NCBI RefSeq assembly: GCF_028747205.1
Contig: NZ_CP112880.1
Coordinates: forward strand, 3,224,001 to 3,288,000
Length of the DNA: 64,000 bases
Direction: 5' to 3'
From: Streptomyces sp. CA-278952
GTDB taxonomy: Bacteria > Actinomycetota > Actinomycetes > Streptomycetales > Streptomycetaceae
Shown: piece by piece, positions 10,090 to 18,088 of the stretch
Numbering within the stretch: the first letter of the stretch is position 1
Layout: the number at the start of each line of letters is the position of its first letter
Made by a program: the position numbers and the translations under genes
Notes under the pieces: model-generated
Database searches by the model: none
What the model was told of the DNA's origin: nothing
What the model saw: the letters and a program-made list of their open reading frames with translations, nothing else

Positions 10090-11297
10090 CGGACGCCCGC
10101 CCCGGGTGCAGCGGCGAGCGTCATCCGGTCGGGCCCGAAGAGCCCGGCCCGCCGCGCCGCGTGGTCGCGCAGCCGGTGGACCGGGCCGAAGAGCAGTTCG
10201 TCGCCCGCCGCCCGCTTCAGATACCGGTGCGCCTCGTGCTCCCAGGTGAAACCGATGCCGCCGTGCAGCTGGACGGCCTCACCGGTGGTGATCCGGGCCG
10301 CCTCCAGGGCCTGGGCCAGCGCGAGGGGCCCGGCCTCCGGGTCCCGGGCGGCGTGGTACGCGGCGGAGCGGGCCGCCTCGACGCGTACGTACAGGTCGGC
10401 GAGGCGGTGTTTGACGGCCTGGAACGAACCGACGGCCCTGCCGAACTGTTCGCGCGCCTTCACGTACTCCACGGTGCGCTCCAGGGCGCTCGCCGCCGTC
10501 CCGACCGCCTCGGCGGCGAGGATCGCGGCGGCCGTGCGTCCGGCGGCGGCGAGCGCGGCGGCCGCGTCGGCGGTGTCGTCCGCACCGAGGAGCTCGGCCG
10601 GGGTGTCGCGCAGCTCGACGCGGGCCAGCGGGCGGGTCTCGTCGAGCGCGGTGAGCCGGGTGCGTGCCAGCCCCGCCGCTCCGGCGTCGACCAGGAACAG
10701 GAGCGTACGGCTGCGCGGGTAGCCCCCGGCGTGGGCGGCGACCAGGAGCAGTCCCGCGCTGTGCCCGTCCAGGACCCGGTCCGCCTCCCCGTAGAGCCGC
10801 CGGCTCCCGCCCTCCCCGGGCCCGCGGGCCTGGATGCCGCCGGCCCGGCCGCCGCCCGCCCAGACCCCGTCGGCGTTGTCCCCGGTGAGGCCGAGGGCGG
10901 TGGCGAGCGAGCCGCCGGGGACGGCGAGGGCTGCGGTCAGGGTTCCCCCGGCGATCCGGGGCAGCAGGGCGGTCCGCTGGTCCGGGGTGCCGAGAGCGGC
11001 GATCAGAGGTGCGGCGAGGGCGGCGGTGGCGAGCAGCGGTGTGGGCAGCAGCGCGCGCCCGGTCTCCTCGCAGGCGAGGGCCAGCTCGGTGGCCGTGCAC
11101 CCGGCCCCGCCGTACTCCTCCGGGACGGCGAGCCCCGGCAGCCCGAGGTCTCCGGCGAGCCTGTGCCACAGGAGCGGGTCGTAGCCCTCGGCGGTGCGGA
11201 GGGCGGCGGGGATCGCGTCGGGGCCGGCGCTCCGGGTGAGCAGTTCGCGCAGGGTGCGGCGGATCTCGTGCTGTTCCGCGGTGAAGGCGGCGTCCAT
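10086..11297 (-). CDS. Acyl-CoA dehydrogenase, FadE type
   Basis: A 403-residue FAD acyl-CoA dehydrogenase. N-terminal helical domain with EEYGGAGCTATELALACEETGRAL; the middle beta domain is partly degenerate and carries a Gly-rich insertion (about residues 145-170); the C-terminal domain has VQLHGGIGFTWEHEAHRYLKRA. The irregular middle domain is typical of one subunit of the heterotetrameric ChsE-type enzymes acting on bulky acyl-CoAs, so a second subunit may be needed. ATG at 11297; the operator at 11341 is 44 bases upstream. It is coupled to the F420-type reductase. Confidence 0.85.
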   Translation of the reverse strand: MDAAFTAEQHEIRRTLRELLTRSAGPDAIPAALRTAEGYDPLLWHRLAGDLGLPGLAVPEEYGGAGCTATELALACEETGRALLPTPLLATAALAAPLIAALGTPDQRTALLPRIAGGTLTAALAVPGGSLATALGLTGDNADGVWAGGGRAGGIQARGPGEGGSRRLYGEADRVLDGHSAGLLLVAAHAGGYPRSRTLLFLVDAGAAGLARTRLTALDETRPLARVELRDTPAELLGADDTADAAAALAAAGRTAAAILAAEAVGTAASALERTVEYVKAREQFGRAVGSFQAVKHRLADLYVRVEAARSAAYHAARDPEAGPLALAQALEAARITTGEAVQLHGGIGFTWEHEAHRYLKRAAGDELLFGPVHRLRDHAARRAGLFGPDRMTLAAAPGAGVR

Positions 11298-11340
11298 CTG
11301 CGGGCTCCTTCCCCCCAGGGACCGACAGCCGACCCCTGAT

Positions 11341-11355
11341 CTGACGAGCCGTCAT
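11341..11355. promoter_or_regulatory. Predicted operator, one mismatch
   Basis: CTGAC, spacer GAGCC, GTCAT; preceded by GAT and followed by ATTA, as at 295. It lies upstream of the acyl-CoA dehydrogenase (start 11297). Confidence 0.6.
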
Positions 11356-11447
11356 ATTAGGCCCGGGGTGCGGCATTTCCCAGGGTCCCGCACGCGCTTG
11401 GGCGGCGGAAGCCGTCGCGCCCGAACGGTTGCGGCGGCCACCACTAT

Positions 11448-11462
11448 CTGATGTACCGTCAA
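11448..11462. promoter_or_regulatory. Predicted operator, two mismatches, abutting the thiolase start
   Basis: CTGAT, spacer GTACC, GTCAA, flanked by TAT and ATTC. It ends 4 bases before the thiolase ATG at 11467. A TACCGT hexamer at 11454-11459 inside it could be the -10 box of a leaderless transcript. Confidence 0.55.
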
Positions 11463-11466
11463 ATTC

Positions 11467-12786
11467 ATGGCCCCAGCCCCGGCTTCTTCCGACCCGGCTT
11501 CTTCCGACCCGGCTTCCTCCGCCCCGGCTCCCTCCCCCTCCTCCTCTGCCCCGGCCTGCTCCCGCCCGGCAAGCTCCCGCCCGGCATCCGCCGCCCCGGA
11601 CCGCTCCGCCCCGGCCGCCTCCCGCCGTCCGCGCAAGGTCGCCGTCGTCGGCGTGGCGCTCGCGGACTGCGGCCGGGTCGACGACGCCACTCCGTACGCC
11701 CTGCACGCCCAGGCCGCCCGCCGCGCCCTCGCCGACTCCGGACTCGACCGCTCGGTCGTCGACGGCTTCGCCTCGGCGGGGCTCGGGACGCTCGCCCCGG
11801 TGGAGGTCGCCGAGTATCTGGGGCTACGGCCCACCTGGGTCGACTCCACGGCGGTGGGCGGTGCCACCTGGGAGGTGATGGCCGCCCACGCGGCGGACGC
11901 CATCGCCGCGGGCCGGGCCCGTGCCGTGCTCCTGGTGTACGGATCGACGGCCCGGGCCGATATCAAGGCGGGCCGCCGCACGTCGAACCTGTCGTTCGGG
12001 GCGCGGGGGCCGTCGCAGTTCGAAGTACCGTACGGGCACTCGCTGATCGCCAAGTACGCGATGGCCGCCCGCCGCCACATGCACGAGTACGGCACGACGC
12101 CGGCCCAGCTCGCCGAGGTGGCGGTGACGGCACGGGCGAACGCGGCGGCGAACCCGGAGGCGATGTTCCGGGACCCGATCACGGTCGACGACGTCCTCTC
12201 CGGCCCGATGATCGCGGACCCGTTCACCAAGCTGCACTGCTGCATCCGCAGCGACGGGGGCTGCGCGGTGCTGCTGGCCGCCGAGGAGTACGTACCCGAC
12301 ACGGCGAAAGAACCCGTCTGGATCCTGGGAGCCGGGGAGCGCGTCTCGCACTCCACGATGTCCGAGTGGGAGGACTTCACGGTCTCGCCCGCCGCCGTCT
12401 CCGGCCGCCTGGCCTTCGAACGGGCCGGGGTGCGGCCCGCCGACATCGACCTGGCCGAGATCTACGACGCGTTCACGTACATGACGCTGGTGACCCTGGA
12501 GGACCTGGGCTTCTGCACGAAGGGCGAGGGCGGCGCGTTCGTCGAGAAGGGCCGCACCGGTCTGCGCGGCGACCTCCCGGTGAACACGGACGGCGGCGGC
12601 CTGTCCGCCTGCCACCCCGGGATGCGAGGGCTGTTCCTGCTGGTGGAGGCGGTACGGCAACTACGCGGCGAGGCCGGCGAACGCCAGGTGCGCAAGGCCG
12701 GGGGCCGCCTCCCGGAGCTGGCGGTGGCGTCGGGGACGGGCGGCTGGTTCTGCTCGTCGGGGACGGTGGTGCTGGGGCGGGGGTGA
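11467..12786 (+). CDS. Thiolase family protein (SCP-x/Ltp type) with repeat-rich N-terminus
   Basis: A 439-residue protein. Residues 1-56 are a Pro/Ala/Ser-rich extension made partly of PASSD repeats (three copies of a 15-bp direct repeat). The thiolase fold begins at RKVAVVGVALADCG. The C-terminal active site reads GGGLSACHPGM, with the His/Cys expected of a true thiolase, unlike the tyrosine version at 365. It probably cleaves a 3-oxoacyl-CoA. The ATG follows the operator by 4 bases with no ribosome site, so translation may be leaderless; no better downstream start was seen. Divergent from the acyl-CoA dehydrogenase operon. Confidence 0.8.
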   Translation: MAPAPASSDPASSDPASSAPAPSPSSSAPACSRPASSRPASAAPDRSAPAASRRPRKVAVVGVALADCGRVDDATPYALHAQAARRALADSGLDRSVVDGFASAGLGTLAPVEVAEYLGLRPTWVDSTAVGGATWEVMAAHAADAIAAGRARAVLLVYGSTARADIKAGRRTSNLSFGARGPSQFEVPYGHSLIAKYAMAARRHMHEYGTTPAQLAEVAVTARANAAANPEAMFRDPITVDDVLSGPMIADPFTKLHCCIRSDGGCAVLLAAEEYVPDTAKEPVWILGAGERVSHSTMSEWEDFTVSPAAVSGRLAFERAGVRPADIDLAEIYDAFTYMTLVTLEDLGFCTKGEGGAFVEKGRTGLRGDLPVNTDGGGLSACHPGMRGLFLLVEAVRQLRGEAGERQVRKAGGRLPELAVASGTGGWFCSSGTVVLGRG

Positions 12787-12826
12787 GCAGGCGCGAGCGG
12801 GTGCCGCCCACGCGATCGGGCGCCGC

Positions 12827-13447
12827 TCAATCGCCCCCGCGCGCCCACGGGTCCCCACCGCCGACCCGATCCTCCGTGCCGAAGAAGTCGTCCGCCTCAC
12901 GGCGCATCGCCCCACCGTCCACCCGCGAGTGCCCCTTCAGGAAGGCGCCCGCGTGGGCGGCGGCTTCCTCCGGCGTCGCGTACCGGACCTCCGCGTCGGC
13001 CGCCCCCCGCGCCCCGTCCGCACCCACGCCGGTCCACCGCCAGCCGCCGGACGCGGGCTCCCGGGTCAGTTCGGCCGTTCCGCCGCACAGTTCGACGGTC
13101 CGGTTCGCCGACGATTCCGGGGCCGCCGGGCGACTGACGGCTTCGGGCCACTTCTTCCGAGCGCCCTGCCGGGTGATACCCCATACGGACCCCAGCTGTT
13201 CGTAGCTCGCGCCATACGTTCCGGCAGTGCCCGCCGCGATCGCCGTCAGCCGCTTCACCTCCGTGTCCACGACCTTCCACGCGGCCAGGACGGACAACGC
13301 CACCTCGACGGGCTCCGCCTCCCACTTGCGGTCCTCGGGCAGCCCCGACAGCCGGGAGCGGATGGCCGACGCGAGGGGGTCGAGGGCGTCGTAGAGCGCC
13401 TTGTCGAGCTCCACCTGTTCTTCCGGAGTGATCCCGAATGCAGTCAT
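12827..13447 (-). CDS. Helix-turn-helix hypothetical protein
   Basis: A 206-residue protein. The N-terminal half is helical and contains SYEQLGSVWGITRQGARKKWPEAV (about 80-103), a clear HTH of a DNA-binding protein. The C-terminal half has TRWTG-like and EVRYATPEEAAAHAGAFLKGH segments and an acidic Gly-rich tail. Start ATG 13447. The upstream DNA carries two copies of TCGACGGTT (13471 and 13493 regions), possibly its own site. Role unknown; gene is convergent with the thiolase. Confidence 0.65.
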   Translation of the reverse strand: MTAFGITPEEQVELDKALYDALDPLASAIRSRLSGLPEDRKWEAEPVEVALSVLAAWKVVDTEVKRLTAIAAGTAGTYGASYEQLGSVWGITRQGARKKWPEAVSRPAAPESSANRTVELCGGTAELTREPASGGWRWTGVGADGARGAADAEVRYATPEEAAAHAGAFLKGHSRVDGGAMRREADDFFGTEDRVGGGDPWARGGD

Positions 13448-13565
13448 GCGACAACCATAGTTACCATTCGACGGTTCGTAAACTGTTGTTGTCGACGGTT
13501 TCGCGTGAGGCGCGGCGCCGCCCACCCCACTGCCCCTCGCGGCCGGGACCGGATGAAATGGGGGC

Positions 13566-14246
13566 ATGAGCGAAGCCGACTCCCCTTCCCCGCACCACTT
13601 CCGCGACCTCCTGCACGCCCAGCGCGTCTGGGACACCGAGCTGCCGTCCTTCGATCCGGCGTCCGCCCCGTCCGCCCCGACTCCTCTCTTCCACGCCTGG
13701 TTCGCCGAGGCCGTCGCGGCGGGGCAGCCGGAGCCGCACGCGATGTCGCTGGCCACTGCCGACGCCGAGGGCCTCTCCGACGTACGCACGCTGCTCCTCC
13801 ACGAGGCCGACGAGCGCGGCTTCCACTTCGCCACCCACGCCACCAGCGCCAAGGGGCACCAGCTCGCCGCCCGCCCGCACGCCGCCCTCGGCTTCTACTG
13901 GCCCGCGCAAGGTCGGCAGGTACGGGTCCGGGGCCCCGTCGTCCGCTGCACGCCCGCCGAGAGCCACGCCGACCTGCACGCGCGGTCCACCGGGGCGCTC
14001 GCCGCCGCGCTGACCGGCGCGCAGAGCGAGGTCGTGGGCTCCGTGTCGGAGCTGCACCGGACGGCGGACGCGGCCTGGGACCGGGCACGGGCGGAGCCGG
14101 ACACGGAAGCTCCGACCTGGACCCGGTACGTGGTCGAGCCGGCCGAGGTCGAGTTCTTCCAGGGCGACGCCCGACGCCGCCACATCCGGCTGCGCTACCG
14201 GCGCCCGACAGGCGGCTCCTGGACGCGCGAGCTGCTCTGGCCGTGA
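13566..14246 (+). CDS. Pyridoxine/pyridoxamine 5'-phosphate oxidase family protein
   Basis: A 226-residue FMN split-barrel protein. It shows PHAMSLATADAEGLSDVRTLLL (FMN-binding strand), GFHFATHATSAKGHQLAARPHAALGFYW, and a C-terminal VEFFQGDARRRHIRLRY. This order matches PdxH, the last step of pyridoxal-phosphate synthesis, but the C-terminal motif differs from the usual WQG...R...R, so a paralogue with another substrate is possible. Monocistronic by spacing. Confidence 0.8.
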   Translation: MSEADSPSPHHFRDLLHAQRVWDTELPSFDPASAPSAPTPLFHAWFAEAVAAGQPEPHAMSLATADAEGLSDVRTLLLHEADERGFHFATHATSAKGHQLAARPHAALGFYWPAQGRQVRVRGPVVRCTPAESHADLHARSTGALAAALTGAQSEVVGSVSELHRTADAAWDRARAEPDTEAPTWTRYVVEPAEVEFFQGDARRRHIRLRYRRPTGGSWTRELLWP

Positions 14247-14400
14247 GCGGCGCGGGGCCCCCGAGCCGGTCCGCCGCCGACCGGTGCGGACGGCCCCGCA
14301 CCGTTCGTCCCCGACCGGTGCAGACCGCACGCTTATCCGGTTCTCACCGTAAAGGGGCACTATGGGAGGCAGGTGAGAGGTGAGCTGTTGGGAGGCACCG

Positions 14401-15309
14401 ATGCCACGAGCCCGTTCGCGCTACGCCCCCGACCGGGGGCTGACCGGTCGCATGGTCACCACCATGTTCCTGATCGGTCTGCTCTACGTCGTCTTCGTGG
14501 GCGTGCTGCTCGCGGCCCTGCGGGGCTCCTGGCCGATCATCCTGGTCATCACGGGCGGCCTGTTCATCGCCCAGTTCTGGTTCAGCGACCGCATCGCCGC
14601 GTACGGCATGGGGGCCCGCGAGGTCACCCCCGAGCAGGCCCCCGAGCTGCACGGAACCATCGACCGGATCTGCGCGCTGGCGGACATGCCGAAGCCCAAG
14701 GTGGCCATCGCCGAGAGCGACGTACCGAACGCGTTCGCCACCGGCCGGAGCGAGAAGACGGCCCTGGTCTGCGCGACGACGGGGCTGCTGCGCAGACTGG
14801 AGCCGGAGGAGCTGGAGGGCGTCCTCGCCCACGAGATGTCGCACGTCGCGCACCGGGACGTGGCCGTCATGACGATCGCCTCGTTCCTCGGGGTGCTGGC
14901 GGGCATCATCACCCGTATCGCCCTGTGGGGCGGGTTCGCCCGCAGCAGGCCCGGCAACGACCCCGCGGGCATCCTCCTGCTGCTGATCCCGCTGATCAGC
15001 GCCGTCGTGTACGCGATCAGCTTCCTGCTGACCCGGCTGCTCTCCCGCTACCGCGAGCTGTCCGCCGACCGGGCCGCCGCCCTGCTCACCGGCCGGCCCT
15101 CCGCGCTCGCCTCCGCCCTGACGAAGGTCAGCGGGCAGATGGCCCGCATCCCGACGGAGGACCTGCGGAAGGCGGAGCCGTACAACGCGTTCTACTTCAT
15201 GCCGGCGTTCTCCGCGAAGGAGTCCCTGGGCCGGCTGTTCTCGTCCCACCCGACGCTGGAGCAGCGCCTGGACCAGCTGTCCCGCATCTCCGCCGACCTG
15301 TCCCGTTGA
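14401..15309 (+). CDS. htpX: HtpX-type M48 membrane metalloprotease
   Basis: A 302-residue zinc protease of the cytoplasmic membrane that degrades damaged membrane proteins. Two N-terminal membrane segments (about 20-65), HEMSH zinc motif at 144-148, two further segments (about 155-220), then the third zinc ligand region RELSADRAA and the HPTLEQR end typical of HtpX. Start ATG 14401 with GGGAGG upstream; an earlier in-frame start at 14380 lacks one. It is followed after 21 bases by pspAB, the usual actinobacterial pairing in envelope stress. Confidence 0.92.
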   Translation: MPRARSRYAPDRGLTGRMVTTMFLIGLLYVVFVGVLLAALRGSWPIILVITGGLFIAQFWFSDRIAAYGMGAREVTPEQAPELHGTIDRICALADMPKPKVAIAESDVPNAFATGRSEKTALVCATTGLLRRLEPEELEGVLAHEMSHVAHRDVAVMTIASFLGVLAGIITRIALWGGFARSRPGNDPAGILLLLIPLISAVVYAISFLLTRLLSRYRELSADRAAALLTGRPSALASALTKVSGQMARIPTEDLRKAEPYNAFYFMPAFSAKESLGRLFSSHPTLEQRLDQLSRISADLSR

Positions 15310-15330
15310 GTGACGTGAGGAGTTACGCCC

Positions 15331-15924
15331 GTGGGCCTGCTCGACGTGATCCTCGGCCGGAGCAAACCCGTCCGCCCCGACCTCGACCAGCTCTTCGCCG
15401 TCCCCTCGGCCGCCCTCACCCTCCAGGCCGGCGCCGGCCTCGCCCCGACCGGCCTGGGCTCGGTGTGCTTCGCGGGCGTGGAGGGCGGTGGCTTCGCCCG
15501 GCTCCAGGAGGACGTACGCGAACTGCTGGACGCGGACACGGAGCGCGGCGGCATCCCGGTGGAGTTCAGCCGGGACGCGTACGGCTACACCTGGCTGCTC
15601 GCCCGCCACCCGGCGGACGACTCCGCCGCCCTGGTCAACGACCTGCACGCGGTGAACACGCTGCTCCAGGACGGCGGCTTCGGCCCGCACCTGCTCTGCT
15701 CGCTGATCGGTTTCCGGGACGGGGAGGGCGCGGGGAGCCGGTCGCTGGCGCTGGTCTACCTCTACAAGCGCGGCACGTTCTATCCGTTCGCCCCGCTGCC
15801 CGGCGGTGCCGAGAAGCGGGACAACCAGCTGGAGCTCCAGGTGCGGGGCGCCCTCGGGGACGACCTCCGGGTGGAGAAGGACCTGTCCCGGTGGTTCCCG
15901 GTGTGGGGCGCGCCGGGCATGTGA
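15331..15924 (+). CDS. pspAB: PspA-associated protein PspAB
   Basis: A 197-residue soluble protein matching the PspAB family found beside htpX in Streptomyces. It begins GLLDVILGRSKPVRPDLDQLF and ends with FPFAPL.GG.EKRDNQLELQV and WFPVWGAPGM. It is thought to act with the PspA envelope-stress system; the biochemical role is not established. GTG start after GAGGAG. Same operon as htpX. Confidence 0.8.
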   Translation: MGLLDVILGRSKPVRPDLDQLFAVPSAALTLQAGAGLAPTGLGSVCFAGVEGGGFARLQEDVRELLDADTERGGIPVEFSRDAYGYTWLLARHPADDSAALVNDLHAVNTLLQDGGFGPHLLCSLIGFRDGEGAGSRSLALVYLYKRGTFYPFAPLPGGAEKRDNQLELQVRGALGDDLRVEKDLSRWFPVWGAPGM

Positions 15925-15943
15925 CCTCTAATTGTGGCACTTA

Positions 15944-15987
15944 GTGCAGCTTGTCATGCTGCACAATCTGCTGCACACTGTGCAGCA
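15944..15987. promoter_or_regulatory. Toxin-antitoxin operator palindromes
   Basis: Two inverted repeats precede the antitoxin gene. GTGCAGC (15944-15950) pairs with GCTGCAC (15958-15964). The perfect 19-bp palindrome TGCTGCACACTGTGCAGCA (15969-15987) ends on the first base of the antitoxin ATG. They share the same half-site, as expected for cooperative autorepression. Confidence 0.7.
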
Positions 15988-16286
15988 TGGCACACGCGAA
16001 GGTCCGCAAGAGTGTCCCCCTCAGCCAAGAGGATCAGGCCCACATCGAACGTCTCCGAACGGCGGGGTCACCGGAACACGAGGCCCTGGAGCACATGGCG
16101 GGTATAAGGCTGCCCGACGACGCATCCGAAGCCGAGACCCTTCATGCCCTTCTCACCGCTGGACGCATTGCGGTGACCGAGCACGCCATGCTCACCGGCT
16201 ATGCCGCTCTGGCCGCCGCCCAGGACGACGAAGACGCCTCCACGCGTCGCGCGATGCGCGCTCGCAGCGCTCGACTGGAGGACTGA
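15987..16286 (+). CDS. Antitoxin of a MazF-type module
   Basis: A 99-residue protein beginning MAHAKVRKSVPLSQEDQ, with a basic strand-like start (probable DNA-binding part), a helical middle and a charged C-terminus (RRAMRARSARLED) that would bind the toxin. It is small, precedes a MazF gene by 5 bases and has palindromes at its start, all typical of antitoxins. Start at the ATG inside the palindrome; an upstream in-frame start would place the operators in the coding region. Family assignment is by context. Confidence 0.75.
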   Translation: MAHAKVRKSVPLSQEDQAHIERLRTAGSPEHEALEHMAGIRLPDDASEAETLHALLTAGRIAVTEHAMLTGYAALAAAQDDEDASTRRAMRARSARLED

Positions 16287-16291
16287 CCCCT

Positions 16292-16612
16292 GTGGGCAAT
16301 GCACTCACCCCCATCCGGGGACGGGTCTACATGGCTGACATCGGCAGTGGGCGCAAACCGTGGCTCGTCGTCTCCAACAACGCTCGCAACCGAGCATTGC
16401 AGGACTGCCTGGCGGTCCGGCTCACCACCAGCACGAAACCCGAGTTGCCGACCATCATCGAGCTCGGGTCGGCGGACCCACTCGTGGGACGCGTGCTCTG
16501 CGACGACGTAGCCCTGCTGTACCGCACAGACTTCGAGGAGGACCGCGGCGCGCTGTCCCCGCAGACCATGATGAAGGTCTCGGCAGGACTGCGCGCCGCA
16601 CTCGCGCTGTAG
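16292..16612 (+). CDS. mazF: MazF/PemK-type endoribonuclease toxin
   Basis: A 106-residue protein. RGRVYMADIGSGRKPWLVVSNN is the N-terminal MazF strand pair with the catalytic Arg region. CLAVRLTTSTKPELPTIIEL and GRVLCDDVALLYRTDF complete the core barrel. It would cleave mRNA at short single-stranded sites. GTG start 5 bases after the antitoxin stop. The gene runs into the convergent DUF397 gene. Confidence 0.88.
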   Translation: MGNALTPIRGRVYMADIGSGRKPWLVVSNNARNRALQDCLAVRLTTSTKPELPTIIELGSADPLVGRVLCDDVALLYRTDFEEDRGALSPQTMMKVSAGLRAALAL

Positions 16613-16626
16613 ACCGCCGGACGAGG

Positions 16627-16881
16627 TCAGCCGTTGACGGTGGTGGCGTGGCTCAGGAACGCGTTCCAGGCAGCCGGGGCGACGGCGAAGGTGGGCCCGT
16701 CGGTGACCTTGGAGTCGCGGACGTGGACGGTGTGGGGGCAGGTGGCGACCTCGACGCAGGCGCCGCCTTCGTTGTTGCTGTAACTGGACTTGCGCCAGTC
16801 GTAGGCGACTTCGATGCAGGCTTCGCCCGTATTGCCGCTGTAGCTGGACTTGAACCAGGTCAGTCCGGGTCCGTGGCTCAC
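16627..16881 (-). CDS. DUF397 protein with two tandem motifs
   Basis: An 84-residue protein with two WFKSSYS/WRKSSYSN modules (about residues 9-28 and 29-80), each ending in a Cys-Val/Ile-Glu-Val strand, then VHVRDSKVTDGPTF. DUF397 proteins are the small partners of XRE regulators in Streptomyces and often modulate them as antitoxin-like factors. Here the GTG start overlaps the stop of a regulator remnant, so the normal partner is lost. Confidence 0.9.
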   Translation of the reverse strand: MSHGPGLTWFKSSYSGNTGEACIEVAYDWRKSSYSNNEGGACVEVATCPHTVHVRDSKVTDGPTFAVAPAAWNAFLSHATTVNG

Positions 16882-16950
16882 AGTTGTCTCACCTTCGTCT
16901 CGATGATCTCCGCCGACTTCCAGGGGTTGAGCGCCTGGGCCCGTCGGAGG
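16878..16950 (-). pseudogene. C-terminal remnant of an XRE regulator
   Basis: In the frame ending at the TGA at 16878-16880, the sequence reads LRRAQALNPWKSAEIIETKVRQL, like the end of DUF5753-type XRE regulators that precede DUF397 genes. The GTGA overlap with the DUF397 start is preserved. Upstream, the reading frame passes directly into the 3' end of the DUF35 gene at 16951, so the HTH and ligand domains are deleted. Confidence 0.6.
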
Positions 16951-17385
16951 TCAGCCCCGGGGCCGGAACACCGCCACCGCCTCGCCGTTCTCGCCCTCCC
17001 CGGCACCCCGGAACGTGACCGTCAGCCCCATCCCGATCCGGAGGCCGTCGTGCGCGCACTCCACGATCTCCGTCATCATCCGGGGCCCCTCGGCGAGGTC
17101 GACGACGGCCGCGACGTACGGGACGCGGGAGCCGAAGGGCGGCAGGTCGTTGCGGTGGACGACGGACCAGGTGTACAGGGTCGCCTCCCCGCTCGCGCGC
17201 TCCCACCCGACGTCCTCGCTCCAGCAGTACGGGCAGAACTCCCGCGGGTAGTGGTGGGCCCGGCCGCACCCGCCGCAGCGGCGCAGGAGCAGGTGCCCCT
17301 CCGCCGCCGCGTCCCAGTAGGGGCGAGTGAAGGCGTCCGGCTCGGGGAGGTCGAAGCGCGGGGCCCCCGCGCGCTGCGGGGTCAC
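16951..17385 (-). CDS. DUF35 Zn-ribbon/OB-fold protein
   Basis: A 144-residue protein. Residues 10-20 carry FDLPEPDAFTRPYWDAA, then a zinc ribbon with CGGCGRAHHYPREFCPYC, then an OB-fold (LYTWSVVHRNDLPPFGSRVPYVAAVV). It is the second DUF35 protein of the window and probably partners a thiolase or hydratase, possibly the thiolase at 11467, which has no adjacent one. Its GTG start overlaps the DoxX stop (GTGA), so it belongs to the DoxX operon under the operator at 17856. Confidence 0.85.
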   Translation of the reverse strand: MTPQRAGAPRFDLPEPDAFTRPYWDAAAEGHLLLRRCGGCGRAHHYPREFCPYCWSEDVGWERASGEATLYTWSVVHRNDLPPFGSRVPYVAAVVDLAEGPRMMTEIVECAHDGLRIGMGLTVTFRGAGEGENGEAVAVFRPRG

Positions 17386-17834
17386 GGGAACAGTCCGAGG
17401 GCGGCGTCCAGGGACCAGGTCTGCCAGGCCATCGCGAACAGGGCCACCAGCGAGATCAGCGCCATCATCGCGTTCTGTCCCTGCTCGGCCCAGTCGTGGA
17501 TCATCAGGACCAGGTAGAGCAGGTTGAGGAGCAGGCCGGCAACGAGGGCGACCGGGGTCAGGAACCCCGCCACCAGGCCGAGACCGAGAGCCAGTTCCGC
17601 GTAGACGACGATGTACGCCATCGCCTTCGGGCGCGGTTCGACGACCCGCCGGAAGCCCGTGCGCACCACGCCCCAGCGGTGCTTGCCCGCGACCTCCGCC
17701 GCCCAGGCGATGCCCGTGCCGCGCTCGAACCAGCCCTTCTTGTCCTTGTGCCGCCAGCTCTCCAGCCACCACAGGCCGAGGCCTATGCGCAGGACGGCGA
17801 GCCATTCCGCGCCGCTGAGCCAGATCGTCTGCAT
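17382..17834 (-). CDS. DoxX-family membrane protein
   Basis: A 150-residue protein with four hydrophobic segments: residues 8-26, 72-92, 95-112 and 120-145. It carries GFLTPVALVAGLLLNLLYL, typical of DoxX/TQO small-subunit proteins, which link to quinone redox in the membrane. The start ATG at 17834 has GGAGG just upstream. The operator at 17856 is 22 bases away, so binding there would block transcription. Coupled to the DUF35 gene. The redox partner is unknown. Confidence 0.85.
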   Translation of the reverse strand: MQTIWLSGAEWLAVLRIGLGLWWLESWRHKDKKGWFERGTGIAWAAEVAGKHRWGVVRTGFRRVVEPRPKAMAYIVVYAELALGLGLVAGFLTPVALVAGLLLNLLYLVLMIHDWAEQGQNAMMALISLVALFAMAWQTWSLDAALGLFP

Positions 17835-17855
17835 CAGGCCTCCGGAGTCAGGTTT

Positions 17856-17870
17856 CTGACGGTACGTCAG
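17856..17870. promoter_or_regulatory. Predicted operator, perfect CTGAC-N5-GTCAG
   Basis: CTGAC, spacer GGTAC, GTCAG, flanked by TTT and TTCA. The spacer makes the 15-mer a perfect palindrome overall. It lies 22 bases upstream of the DoxX start. Confidence 0.7.
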
Positions 17871-18088
17871 TTCAGCGGATTCGATGGCTTGGCGCAAGAG
17901 GGAGGAGGGGTGGCACGTGCCGGGAGCATGTGGGGGCGCCGCTCGGCGTCGGCCGCGGCACGCGGCGTGGCCGGCCCGCCGCCGGGATTCCGAGACGTAG
18001 TACGGCGTAAATCCGGCCACCGGACCCCCTCGGCGTTTCGCCGCCCGGCCGGTTGGAAACTGACCAACCAGCCTGCAGAGGAGGCCCC

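Noticed and set aside
18053..18088. Earlier TTG start for the FAD protein
   Set aside because: No ribosome site precedes it, while TTG 18089 follows AGAGGAGG.
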